Assembly: GCA_022843025.1 (NCBI GenBank)
Contig: JALHOL010000009.1
Coordinates: 124,001 to 188,000, forward strand
Direction: 5' to 3'
Length of the DNA: 64,000 nt
From: Paracoccaceae bacterium
GTDB taxonomy: Bacteria; Pseudomonadota; Alphaproteobacteria; Rhodobacterales; Rhodobacteraceae
Below, in pieces: positions 1-7,214 of the stretch (the stretch's first letter is position 1; every line of letters begins with the position of its first letter). Both the position numbers and the translations under genes were made by a program. The notes below the pieces were generated by a model. The model had not been told where the DNA came from and searched no databases. It was given only the letters and a program-made list of their open reading frames with translations.

Positions 1-414
1 CGGTTCGAGGGCGGCAAGCTGGGTGTCGAGCAGGCTGAGCGGCATGTAATGGCCGGTGCGGGCAGACATTCTTTTGGCAAGTAGTTCACGACTGCCTGCG
101 AGATGGACGAAGTGAACCGGCCCGCCTGCCCCTGCCCGCAGCCGATCACGATAAGCGCGGCGCAGGGCGGAGCAGCCGATGATCACGGGCGCATCCGCGG
201 CCAGCACGGCGGCGACCCGGTCCAGCCATGGCCAACGGTCATCATCGTTCAGCGGATGGCCTGCGCGCATCTTTTCGACATTCGCCGCAGGATGGAGATC
301 ATCGCCATCGCGATAGGGGATGCCAAGGCGCTGCGACAATCCCGCGCCGACCGACGACTTGCCGCAACCCGAGACGCCCATAATGATGATCCGCAGATCG
401 GGTTGGCCTGTCAT
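1..414 (-). CDS. gntK: Gluconokinase, 3' end cut by window edge
   Basis: This enzyme phosphorylates D-gluconate with ATP to 6-phosphogluconate in the cytoplasm. The visible 138 residues begin MTGQPDLRIIIMGVSGCGKS, with the P-loop GVSGCGKS at residues 13-20. The GntK-type motif YRDGDDLHP and the segment GCSALRRAYRD follow, as in the small gluconokinases of about 175 residues. The last roughly 35 residues lie outside the window. The start ATG (412-414) overlaps the stop TGA of the upstream SDR gene as ATGA, so the two are almost certainly translationally coupled. Its product is the substrate of the 6-phosphogluconate dehydrogenase encoded at 4622-6040, so it links the oxidoreductases of the island to the pentose phosphate route. 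Function is established for the family; its place in this island is inferred from context. Confidence 0.93.
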   Translation of the reverse strand, partial: MTGQPDLRIIIMGVSGCGKSSVGAGLSQRLGIPYRDGDDLHPAANVEKMRAGHPLNDDDRWPWLDRVAAVLAADAPVIIGCSALRRAYRDRLRAGAGGPVHFVHLAGSRELLAKRMSARTGHYMPLSLLDTQLAALEP

Positions 415-1166
415 AGCGACGCCGTGATGCCGCCATCCACATAGAGGATGTGGCCGTTGACGAAGCTGGCGGCGTCTGAGGCGAGGAAGATGCAGGCACC
501 TTGCAGTTCCTCGACCCGGCCCCAGCGGCCTGCGGGGGTGCGCTTTTCGAGCCATGCAGAGAAGGTCGGGTCAGCCACTAGCGCCGCGTTCAGGGGGGTG
601 TCGAAATACCCCGGCGCAATGGCATTGCAGTTCAGCCCGTGCTTTGCCCAATCGGTTGCCATGCCCTTGGTCAGGTTGCCGACCGCGCCTTTCGTCGCCG
701 TGTAGGGCGCTATGGACGGGCGGGCGAGGGCGGTTTGCACGCTGGCAATGTTGATGATCTTGCCCGCGCGCCGCGCGATCATGTGACGCGCGACCGCCTG
801 ACCGACATGGAACACCGATGCGATGTTGGTTTGCAGCAAACGTTCGAACGCATCGGCGGGGAATTCCTCCAAAGGCGCGCGGTGTTGCATGCCGGCGTTG
901 TTCACGAGGATGTCGATGGGTTTTCCCGTGGCCTCGAAGGCATCGACGGCGGTGCGGACGCCGTCATGGTCTGTCGCATCAAAGGCCAGCGTTTCCGCCC
1001 CCGGGATCCGCGCTGCGGCGGCGGCCAGTTTTGCCGTATCGCGGCCGTTCAGCACAACCTGGGCGCCCGCTGCGGCCAGCCCTTCGGCCAAGGCGAAGCC
1101 GATCCCTTGTGAAGACCCGGTGATCAGCGCGCGCCGCCCCGTCAGATCGAAAAGCCGGTATCCCAA
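411..1166 (-). CDS. idnO: SDR oxidoreductase, gluconate 5-dehydrogenase-like
   Basis: This is a classical short-chain dehydrogenase of 251 residues, probably reducing 5-ketogluconate to gluconate with NAD(P)H. It shows the cofactor motif TGSSQGIG near the N terminus, NNAG in the middle and the catalytic pair Ser (NIAS) plus YTATK. The C terminus ends GHILYVDGGITASL, typical of the family. I chose a TTG start at 1166 because GAAAGGAAAC lies about 8 bases upstream and the reading frame immediately enters FDLTGRRALITG. The frame stays open to 1283, but that extension runs through the operator at 1215-1232 and does not look like protein. It is divergent from the 2-ketoacid reductase gene and coupled to gntK. 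The exact ketogluconate specificity is inferred from neighbours. Confidence 0.85.
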   Translation of the reverse strand: MGYRLFDLTGRRALITGSSQGIGFALAEGLAAAGAQVVLNGRDTAKLAAAAARIPGAETLAFDATDHDGVRTAVDAFEATGKPIDILVNNAGMQHRAPLEEFPADAFERLLQTNIASVFHVGQAVARHMIARRAGKIINIASVQTALARPSIAPYTATKGAVGNLTKGMATDWAKHGLNCNAIAPGYFDTPLNAALVADPTFSAWLEKRTPAGRWGRVEELQGACIFLASDAASFVNGHILYVDGGITASL

Positions 1167-1214
1167 GGTCTGTTTCCTTTCAGTTCGCTCTCGACAAGCA
1201 ACATTGCCTCTGTT

Positions 1215-1232
1215 TATGTTATCGTTAACATA
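1215..1232. promoter_or_regulatory. LacI/GntR-type operator
   Basis: The sequence TATGTTATCGTTAACATA is a palindrome with perfect 7-base arms around a central TCGT. It lies between the divergent SDR and 2-ketoacid reductase genes. It matches the ATGTTA-N4-TAACAT pattern known for E. coli GntR, a LacI-family gluconate repressor. The likely binder is the LacI-family protein encoded at 6059-7054. Confidence 0.82.
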
Positions 1233-1276
1233 GACTGTCAAGCCACCAGAAACGTCAAGCCGGGATCGTATAGACC

Positions 1277-2224
1277 ATGACAAAGCCCCATATCCTGCAA
1301 GTCGGCCCGTATCCGGAATGGGATCAGGTTCCGCTGGATGCCGCCTTTCACATGCACCGATATTTCGAGGCCCCGGACAAGGCCGGGTTTCTGGCCGAGG
1401 TGGGACCGCAGATTCGTGGCATTGCCACGCGGGGCGAGCTTGGGGCCAATGCGGCGATGATCGCGGCCTGCCCGCAGCTTGAGGTGATCAGTGTCTATGG
1501 TGTGGGGTATGATGCGGTGGACCTTGCCGCCTGCCGCGCGCGGGGCATTCGCGTGACGAATACACCGGATGTGCTGACCAATGACGTGGCCGATCTTGGC
1601 GTGGCGATGATGCTGGTGCAATCGCGCGGCATGATCGGGGCAGAAGGCTGGGTGCGGGATGGGTCCTGGGCGGCGAAGGGGCTGTATCCGTTGCAGCGCC
1701 GCGTCTGGGGCAAGCGGGCGGGCGTGCTGGGCCTTGGCCGCATCGGGTTTGAGGTGGCAAAGCGGCTGGCGGGTTTCGATCTGGAGATCGCCTATTCGGA
1801 CGTGGGACCCAAGGATTATGCCAAGGGATGGGAGTTCATCGCCGATCCTGTGGCGCTGGCTGCGCGGTCGGATTTCCTGTTCGTGACGCTGGCCGCTTCG
1901 GCCGAGACGCGGCACATCGTGGGCGCGCGGGTGATCGAGGCGTTGGGGCCAGAGGGGATGCTGATCAATATCAGCCGCGCCTCCAACATTGACGAGGCGG
2001 CGCTGCTGGAGGCGCTGGAAGCGGGCAAGCTCGGGTCGGCCGCGCTGGATGTTTTTGAGGGTGAGCCAAAGCTGAACCCGCGCTTTCTGACGCTGCCCAA
2101 TGTGTTGGTGCAACCCCACCATGCCAGCGGCACCTATGAGACGCGGCAGGCGATGGGCAAACTGGTGCGCGACAATCTGACGGCGCATTTTGCGGGCCAG
2201 CCGCTTTTGACGCCGGTGGCATGA
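1277..2224 (+). CDS. D-2-hydroxyacid dehydrogenase, probable 2-ketogluconate/hydroxypyruvate reductase
   Basis: This 315-residue protein belongs to the D-isomer-specific 2-hydroxyacid dehydrogenases, which reduce 2-ketoacids with NAD(P)H. The nucleotide-binding motif GLGRIG sits near residue 155. The catalytic Arg lies in ISRASNIDE, the Glu in FEGEP and the His in QPHHASG, so the active site looks intact. Given its neighbours, reduction of 2-ketogluconate to gluconate is the likeliest role, but glyoxylate or hydroxypyruvate reduction cannot be excluded. The start follows the operator at 1215-1232 by about 45 bases, so a repressor bound there would block it. The stop overlaps the idnD-like start by 4 bases. 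Confidence 0.86.
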   Translation: MTKPHILQVGPYPEWDQVPLDAAFHMHRYFEAPDKAGFLAEVGPQIRGIATRGELGANAAMIAACPQLEVISVYGVGYDAVDLAACRARGIRVTNTPDVLTNDVADLGVAMMLVQSRGMIGAEGWVRDGSWAAKGLYPLQRRVWGKRAGVLGLGRIGFEVAKRLAGFDLEIAYSDVGPKDYAKGWEFIADPVALAARSDFLFVTLAASAETRHIVGARVIEALGPEGMLINISRASNIDEAALLEALEAGKLGSAALDVFEGEPKLNPRFLTLPNVLVQPHHASGTYETRQAMGKLVRDNLTAHFAGQPLLTPVA

Positions 2225-3252
2225 TGCGGGCGATTGTCATTCATGCCGCAAAGGACCTGCGGATCGAGGACCGGGCCGAGGAAAACCCCGGGCCGGGGCA
2301 GGTGCGGCTGCGGCTGGCGACGGGCGGAGTCTGCGGATCGGATCTGCATTACTACAACCATGGTGGTTTTGGCGCCGTTCGGTTGAAGGAGCCCATGATC
2401 CTTGGGCATGAGGTTTCGGCCTTTGTCGAAGATCCCGGCGAAACGGGGTTCCAGCGCGGTCAACTGGTTGCCGTGTCGCCCAGCCGTCCCTGTGGCCGAT
2501 GCAAATACTGCCTTGAAGGGTTGGCGAACCAATGCCTGAACATGCGCTTTTACGGCAGTGCGATGCCGTTCCCCCATATTCAGGGCGCGTTCCGGGAAAG
2601 CCTTGTGGCCGATGCCAGCCAATGCGTTGATGCAACCGGCCTAACGCCGGGTGAGGCGGCCATGGCCGAACCGTTGGCCGTGACGCTGCACGCGACGAAG
2701 CGGGCAGGCGACATGTTGGGCAAGCGGGTGCTGGTCACGGGTTGCGGGCCGATTGGCGTGTTGTCCATCCTTGCGGCGCGGCGGGCGGGGGCGTCGGAAA
2801 TCGTGGCGACCGACCTGTCGGATTTCACGCTGTCGCTGGCGCGCAAGGTGGGCGCGGACCGGGTGATCAACACGGCGGCGGAGCCTGATGCGCTGGCGTC
2901 TTATGGCGCGGACAAAGGGAGCTTTGACGTTCTGTACGAATGCACAGGCGTTGCTGCGGCTTTGGCCGGGGGCATCGCCGCGATGCGCCCGCGTGGGGTG
3001 ATCCTGCAACTGGGGCTGGGCGGTGACATGACGCTGCCGATGATGGCGATCACGGCCAAGGAGTTGGACCTGCGCGGGTCATTCCGGTTTCACGCCGAAT
3101 TCGCAATTGGCGTAGGGCTGATGCAGAAGGGGCTGGTCGATGTCAGACCGCTGATCACCCATACGGTCGGGCTGGATCAGGTGGAAACGGCGTTCCGTCT
3201 GGCCAGTGACCGAAGCCAGGCGATGAAGGCGCAGATCGTGTTTTCCGGTTAA
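2221..3252 (+). CDS. idnD: Zinc alcohol dehydrogenase, L-idonate 5-dehydrogenase-like
   Basis: This is a 343-residue medium-chain zinc dehydrogenase that probably oxidises L-idonate to 5-ketogluconate. Catalytic zinc ligands are visible in GGVCGSD and GHE. The structural zinc site is the four-cysteine set in PCGRCKYC followed by NQC. The NAD site is GCGPIG. The length fits IdnD (about 343). It begins at ATGATG overlapping the previous stop by four bases, so it is co-transcribed with the 2-ketoacid reductase. It converges on the following HbpS-like gene, overlapping it by four bases. Together with the SDR and gluconokinase it completes the idonate to 5-ketogluconate to gluconate to 6-phosphogluconate route known from E. 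coli. Sorbitol or threonine dehydrogenase activity is a less likely alternative. Confidence 0.86.
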   Translation: MMRAIVIHAAKDLRIEDRAEENPGPGQVRLRLATGGVCGSDLHYYNHGGFGAVRLKEPMILGHEVSAFVEDPGETGFQRGQLVAVSPSRPCGRCKYCLEGLANQCLNMRFYGSAMPFPHIQGAFRESLVADASQCVDATGLTPGEAAMAEPLAVTLHATKRAGDMLGKRVLVTGCGPIGVLSILAARRAGASEIVATDLSDFTLSLARKVGADRVINTAAEPDALASYGADKGSFDVLYECTGVAAALAGGIAAMRPRGVILQLGLGGDMTLPMMAITAKELDLRGSFRFHAEFAIGVGLMQKGLVDVRPLITHTVGLDQVETAFRLASDRSQAMKAQIVFSG

Positions 3253-3671
3253 GGCGCGGTGCTGGCACCGATGGCGGCGAGGGCCGCCATCGCCACCTCG
3301 ACATCCTGTTCGCCGGTGCCGGAGCCGATGCCGATACCGCCCAGAAGGATGCCACCGCGCCAGATCGGCAGGCCACCCGCGAGCCCGGTCATCGCACCAT
3401 CCGTTGCGCTGGCTATGGCGGGGCGGACGGCTTCGGGAAGGGCGGCAGAGGGCTTGCCAGTTGAAGCGGCCGTCTGCGCCTTGGCCCGTGCGGACCGCAG
3501 CGACAGCACTTTTGCGCCCGTCATCCGCAGCACCGCCAGATCCACCGCCGAGGAATCAACGATCACGATGCATTGTGGTTGGCCCATGGCCTGTGCCTTT
3601 TCCGCGCCGGCGTGCAACATGGCCAAAAGCGCCACATCGGTTAGTCTTTCGGTGGGCTGGGTGATCTGCAT
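3249..3671 (-). CDS. GlcG/HbpS (DUF336) family protein
   Basis: This protein of 140 residues carries the whole Haem_degrading/GlcG fold: a helical start (LLAMLHAGAEKAQAMG), the strand IVIVDSSAV, a Ser/Arg/Ala helix (LRSARAKAQTAAST) and the glycine-rich end GGLPIWRGGILLGGIGIGSG. The family includes haem-binding HbpS and GlcG of the glycolate locus, but its biochemical role in sugar-acid clusters is unknown. I set the start at 3671 because AAAGG precedes that ATG at good spacing; the open frame continues to 3716 through the operator. It is divergent from the gluconolactonase gene, sharing the operator at 3702-3715, so it is probably a member of the same regulon. Confidence 0.8.
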   Translation of the reverse strand: MQITQPTERLTDVALLAMLHAGAEKAQAMGQPQCIVIVDSSAVDLAVLRMTGAKVLSLRSARAKAQTAASTGKPSAALPEAVRPAIASATDGAMTGLAGGLPIWRGGILLGGIGIGSGTGEQDVEVAMAALAAIGASTAP

Positions 3672-3701
3672 GGCCGGGCCTTTCGGTTTGACGCCTGTCT
3701 T

Positions 3702-3715
3702 TGGTAACGATAACA
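3702..3715. promoter_or_regulatory. LacI-type operator
   Basis: The sequence TGGTAACGATAACA is an imperfect palindrome centred on CG and resembles the sites at 1215, 7097 and 7154. It lies between the divergent HbpS-like gene and the gluconolactonase gene, 26 bases before the latter's ATG. Confidence 0.72.
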
Positions 3716-3740
3716 ATTAGCGAAAAGGGGGGCCTTTGTC

Positions 3741-4631
3741 ATGTCATTCTTCGAAATCCATGACCCGGTATTCGGGGCCTATGTGTTGGGCAATGCGCCG
3801 GTGAAACGCCTTGCGACCGGGTTTGACTGGGTGGAGGGGCCGGTCTGGATGGGCGACCAGCAAGCGCTGTTGTTTTCAGACATTCCGAACAACCGCATCC
3901 TGCGCTGGACGGAAGAGGGGGTGACCACCTTCCGCCAGCCATCCAACTTTGCCAACGGCAATACGCGTGATCGCGAGGGGCGGCTGATCAGTTGCGAGCA
4001 CGGCACCCGACGCGTCACACGGACAGAGTGGGACGGGACGGTGACCGTGATTGCCGAGGGCTATGAGGGCAAGTCGCTGAACAGCCCGAATGATGTGATC
4101 GTCGCGCGGGATGGCGGAGTTTGGTTCACCGACCCGCATTACGGGATCATGACGGATTACGAAGGATTTCGATCCGATCAGGAACTGCCCTGTCATGTCT
4201 ATCGGGTTGGGGCTGCGGGCAAGATCGAGGCGATTGTGACCGATATGGCCTGTCCGAACGGTCTGGCTTTCAGCCCTGACGAGACGCGGCTTTACGTTGC
4301 GGACACGGGGCGGATGTTCAGCGCCGACCCGCAGCACATCCGGGTTTACGATATGGTGGAGGGACGGCCGGTCAACGGGCGGATTTTCCACACGATCAGC
4401 CCCGGCTGCGCGGATGGCATCCGCTGTGACAGTGACGGCAACCTGTGGTCATCAGCCGCCGATGGGGTGCATTGCATTGCACCGGACGGCCGCCTTTTGG
4501 GCAAGATTCTGGTGCCGGAACTGGTGTCGAACATCTGCTTTGGCGGGCGGGCCAAGCATCGGTTATTCATCACAGCGACCACCAGCGTCTATTCGGTGAT
4601 CCTGAACAGGAAGGGTGTGCAATGGCCGTGA
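3741..4631 (+). CDS. SMP-30/gluconolactonase family lactonase
   Basis: This 296-residue six-bladed beta-propeller lactonase probably hydrolyses glucono-1,5-lactone or a related sugar lactone to the free acid. Metal-binding positions of the family are visible: Glu in WVEGPVW, Asn in LNSPNDVIV, and Asp in the late GCADGIRCDSDGNLWSS segment. The motif WFTDPHYGI is also typical. The ATG at 3741 is preceded by a purine-rich AAAAGGGGGG. No signal peptide is seen, so it acts in the cytoplasm on imported or internally generated lactone. Its last ten bases overlap the start of the 6-phosphogluconate dehydrogenase gene, which argues for one operon. Confidence 0.88.
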   Translation: MSFFEIHDPVFGAYVLGNAPVKRLATGFDWVEGPVWMGDQQALLFSDIPNNRILRWTEEGVTTFRQPSNFANGNTRDREGRLISCEHGTRRVTRTEWDGTVTVIAEGYEGKSLNSPNDVIVARDGGVWFTDPHYGIMTDYEGFRSDQELPCHVYRVGAAGKIEAIVTDMACPNGLAFSPDETRLYVADTGRMFSADPQHIRVYDMVEGRPVNGRIFHTISPGCADGIRCDSDGNLWSSAADGVHCIAPDGRLLGKILVPELVSNICFGGRAKHRLFITATTSVYSVILNRKGVQWP

Positions 4632-6040
4632 CGAAGGGGCAGCCGGAAGCGCAGATCGGGTTGATCGGGCTTGGCACGATGGGCGCGGCGCTTGCGTTGA
4701 ACATCGCGGAAAAGGGGTTCCCGATCGCGGTGTGGAACCGCACGACACAGGTGGCGCAGGATTTCCACGCCGCGGCCGGGGTGTTGTCGGATCGGATCAC
4801 GCCGACAGTGACGCTGGCGGATCTGGTGGCGGCGATCCGCCCGCCACGCGCCATCATCCTTATGGTTCCGGCTGGGCAGCCGGTGGATGACCAGCTTGCG
4901 GCGCTGAGCGGATTGCTTGGCCCGGATGATCTGGTGATCGATGCGGGCAATGCCAATTTTCATGACACCAACCGTCGCAATGCCGCCCGGTTGCCGTTCC
5001 GGTTCATGGGGATCGGTGTTTCTGGTGGTGAAGAGGGTGCGCGCCACGGCCCCGCGATCATGGCCGGTGGCATGGCAGAAGATTGGGCGCGCATGGCGCC
5101 TGTCTTGCAGGCCATTGCCGCGCGGGCCGAGGATGGCACCCCCTGTGCCGACCATATGGGGCCTGATGGGGCGGGGCACTTCGTAAAGGCGATTCACAAC
5201 GGCATTGAATATGCCGACATGCAGATGATCGCCGAAACCTATGGCATCATGCGCGACGGGCTGGGGATGCAGGCCGATGCGATTGGCGCCACCTTTGCGG
5301 GCTGGAACGCCGGTACCCTGCGGTCATATCTGATCGAGATTTCTGCCACTGTTGCGCAAGCGGTGGATCCGGTTTCTGGCGGGGCGTTGCTGGACGTTAT
5401 TTTGGATGCGGCCGGGCAAAAGGGCACTGGCCGCTGGACCGTGATCGAGGCGCAGAACCTTGGATCCCCGATCCCGGTGATCGAGGCGGCGGTGATGGCG
5501 CGCAACGTGTCGGCTTTGCTGGCGGAGCGCGCGGCGGGCGAGGCGGTGTTCGGTCCGGCCCCGGCCCGCGTTGAAGGGCTATCGACGGAGGATCTGGAAC
5601 AGGCGCTGATTGCGGGCAAGATCCTGTGCTATGCGCAGGGCTTTGCCATGATGACGGCAGCGGCGGCGGATTTTGACTGGGCGTTGGATATGCCGGCCAT
5701 TGCGAGGGTCTGGCGTGCGGGCTGCATCATCCGGTCGGCCATGTTGAACGACATGGCGGATGCGCTGGCCGAAGATCCGGTGCGCAACCTGATGCTCGCG
5801 CCATTCTTTGCCGATCATTTGCGCCGGGCGCTTCCCGGATTGCGGCGGGTGGTGGCCATGGGCGCGGAGCAGGGCTTGCCTTGCCCGGCCCTGTCATCTG
5901 GTCTTGCGTGGTTTGACATGATGCGGACGGCGCGGGGCACCGCGAACATGATCCAGGCACAGCGCGATTTCTTTGGGCTGCACGGGTTCAAGCGGCTGGA
6001 TGGCGTTGATCGCCCGCATGGGCCATGGGCCGAGGGATGA
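4622..6040 (+). CDS. gnd: 6-phosphogluconate dehydrogenase, decarboxylating
   Basis: This 472-residue enzyme oxidises and decarboxylates 6-phosphogluconate to ribulose 5-phosphate using NAD(P)+. The N-terminal Rossmann motif GLIGLGTMG is clear, followed by VIDAGNANFHDT, GVSGGEEGARHGPAIM and the signature FVKAIHNGIEYADMQMIAE with the catalytic Lys and the substrate Asn. KGTGRWT and CIIRSAML are also family motifs. I selected ATG 4622 because AGGAAGG sits just upstream; the open frame reaches back into the lactonase gene but that part is a shadow. The length matches typical Gnd (about 470). It ends 18 bases before the convergent LacI regulator gene. It supplies an oxidative pentose phosphate exit for the gluconate made by the upstream enzymes. 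Confidence 0.93.
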   Translation: MAVTKGQPEAQIGLIGLGTMGAALALNIAEKGFPIAVWNRTTQVAQDFHAAAGVLSDRITPTVTLADLVAAIRPPRAIILMVPAGQPVDDQLAALSGLLGPDDLVIDAGNANFHDTNRRNAARLPFRFMGIGVSGGEEGARHGPAIMAGGMAEDWARMAPVLQAIAARAEDGTPCADHMGPDGAGHFVKAIHNGIEYADMQMIAETYGIMRDGLGMQADAIGATFAGWNAGTLRSYLIEISATVAQAVDPVSGGALLDVILDAAGQKGTGRWTVIEAQNLGSPIPVIEAAVMARNVSALLAERAAGEAVFGPAPARVEGLSTEDLEQALIAGKILCYAQGFAMMTAAAADFDWALDMPAIARVWRAGCIIRSAMLNDMADALAEDPVRNLMLAPFFADHLRRALPGLRRVVAMGAEQGLPCPALSSGLAWFDMMRTARGTANMIQAQRDFFGLHGFKRLDGVDRPHGPWAEG

Positions 6041-6058
6041 TCGTCGGGCGCGGCTGAT

Positions 6059-7054
6059 CTAGCCGGTTTCGCCCGGCACCAGCCGCGTGGGCACCACCGT
6101 CACGTCCTGCCCCTGCTCGCCCTTCAGGCGGGCGACCAGAGCCTCGGCTGCGGCCTTGCCGATGGCGGTGGTCGGAACAACGGTGGTGGTCAACCGGCGC
6201 GGCAGGATCGAGGCTGCCTCCATCCCGCCCCAACCGGCGATGCCGATGTCTTCGGGCACGCGCAGACCCCGCGACTGGGCGTAGGCCAGTCCGCCAATCG
6301 CCATTTCGTCATTGTGAAAGTAGACGACATCCAGACCGGATTCGCGGCTGAGCAGCGTTTCAAGCCCGTAGTATCCGGCGTAAAAGCCGGGCGCATCGTG
6401 CAGAACCTCGCTGGCAATGATCGGATGGCCGGCGCGGGCGAGGGTGGTCCTGAACCCATCCATCCGGGCCGCGCCCATGACATCGGCCCGCGCCAGAGCA
6501 CCGACATAGCCCGCCCGTCGCCGCCCGCGCCCGATCAGGAAGCGCCCCATTTCGGCCCCGCAGTCGAAATGTGAAAAGCCGACCGACATGTCGATGGGGC
6601 TGGTTGTCAAATCCCAGATCTCGACCACGGGGGATGCGGCCTGACGGAGCAGGTCCACCGTTCCCTGCGTATGGGTGCGCCCAGAGAGAATGAGCCCGGC
6701 AGGCCGCCAGCTGATCACCTGACGGACCCAGGCTTCTTCCTCATCGGTTGAATGGCTGTTGGCACCGATCATCAGTTGATAGCCCAAACGGGACAGGGCC
6801 CGATCAACGCCGTCCAGCACATGCCCGAACAGACCCGAGGTGAGCCTTGGGACGCACATGCCGACCAACGTGCTGGCCTGATCCGACCCGAAGGCAGCGG
6901 CAAGCCGGTTGGGGACATAGCCCATGGTCTCGGCAACTTTCACGACCCTGTCGCGCGTATCGTTGGAAAAGCCGGTTCCACCGCGCAACACCCGGCTGAC
7001 GGTCATCTTCGACACTCCGGCAGCGCGGGCGATGTCTTCCAGATTGGCTTTCAC
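6059..7054 (-). CDS. LacI-family transcriptional repressor of the sugar-acid island
   Basis: This 331-residue LacI/GntR-type regulator has an N-terminal helix-turn-helix (residues about 5-25, LEDIARAAGVSKMTVSRVLR) followed by the hinge segment YVPNRLAAAF. A periplasmic-binding-protein-like effector domain follows, with NDEMAIGGL and DIGIAGWGG. It resembles E. coli GntR in architecture and in context. It is divergent from the ABC importer and convergent with gnd. Two operator-like palindromes lie in its own promoter region (7097-7108 and 7154-7165), with further copies at 1215 and 3702, so it likely represses itself and the three flanking transcription units. The effector is probably gluconate or a related sugar acid, but that is inference. 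Confidence 0.9.
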   Translation of the reverse strand: MKANLEDIARAAGVSKMTVSRVLRGGTGFSNDTRDRVVKVAETMGYVPNRLAAAFGSDQASTLVGMCVPRLTSGLFGHVLDGVDRALSRLGYQLMIGANSHSTDEEEAWVRQVISWRPAGLILSGRTHTQGTVDLLRQAASPVVEIWDLTTSPIDMSVGFSHFDCGAEMGRFLIGRGRRRAGYVGALARADVMGAARMDGFRTTLARAGHPIIASEVLHDAPGFYAGYYGLETLLSRESGLDVVYFHNDEMAIGGLAYAQSRGLRVPEDIGIAGWGGMEAASILPRRLTTTVVPTTAIGKAAAEALVARLKGEQGQDVTVVPTRLVPGETG

Positions 7055-7096
7055 GGCGGGTCCTTGTCGTTCGTATCGGGACGTTCAGGCGGCAAT

Positions 7097-7108
7097 GGTA
7101 TCGATAAC
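7097..7108. promoter_or_regulatory. LacI-type operator, regulator-proximal
   Basis: GGTATCGATAAC contains the perfect palindrome TATCGATA at 7099-7106. It lies 43 bases upstream of the LacI-family gene start and fits autoregulation. Confidence 0.68.
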
Positions 7109-7153
7109 TTTTTTGCTTGACAGCAGGCGGGCCCTGCGATCATCTGTTGATAC

Positions 7154-7165
7154 GTTACCGGTAAA
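7154..7165. promoter_or_regulatory. LacI-type operator, importer-proximal
   Basis: GTTACCGGTAAA contains the perfect ten-base palindrome TTACCGGTAA at 7155-7164. It lies about 50 bases before the start of the ABC ATPase gene. Its centre is 57 bases from that of the 7097 site, which could allow two repressor dimers to cooperate. Confidence 0.7.
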
Positions 7166-7214
7166 CCTGGCGCAAGATCAGGCTATGTTCGGTCTCGACC
7201 AGGGAGGAACCGCC

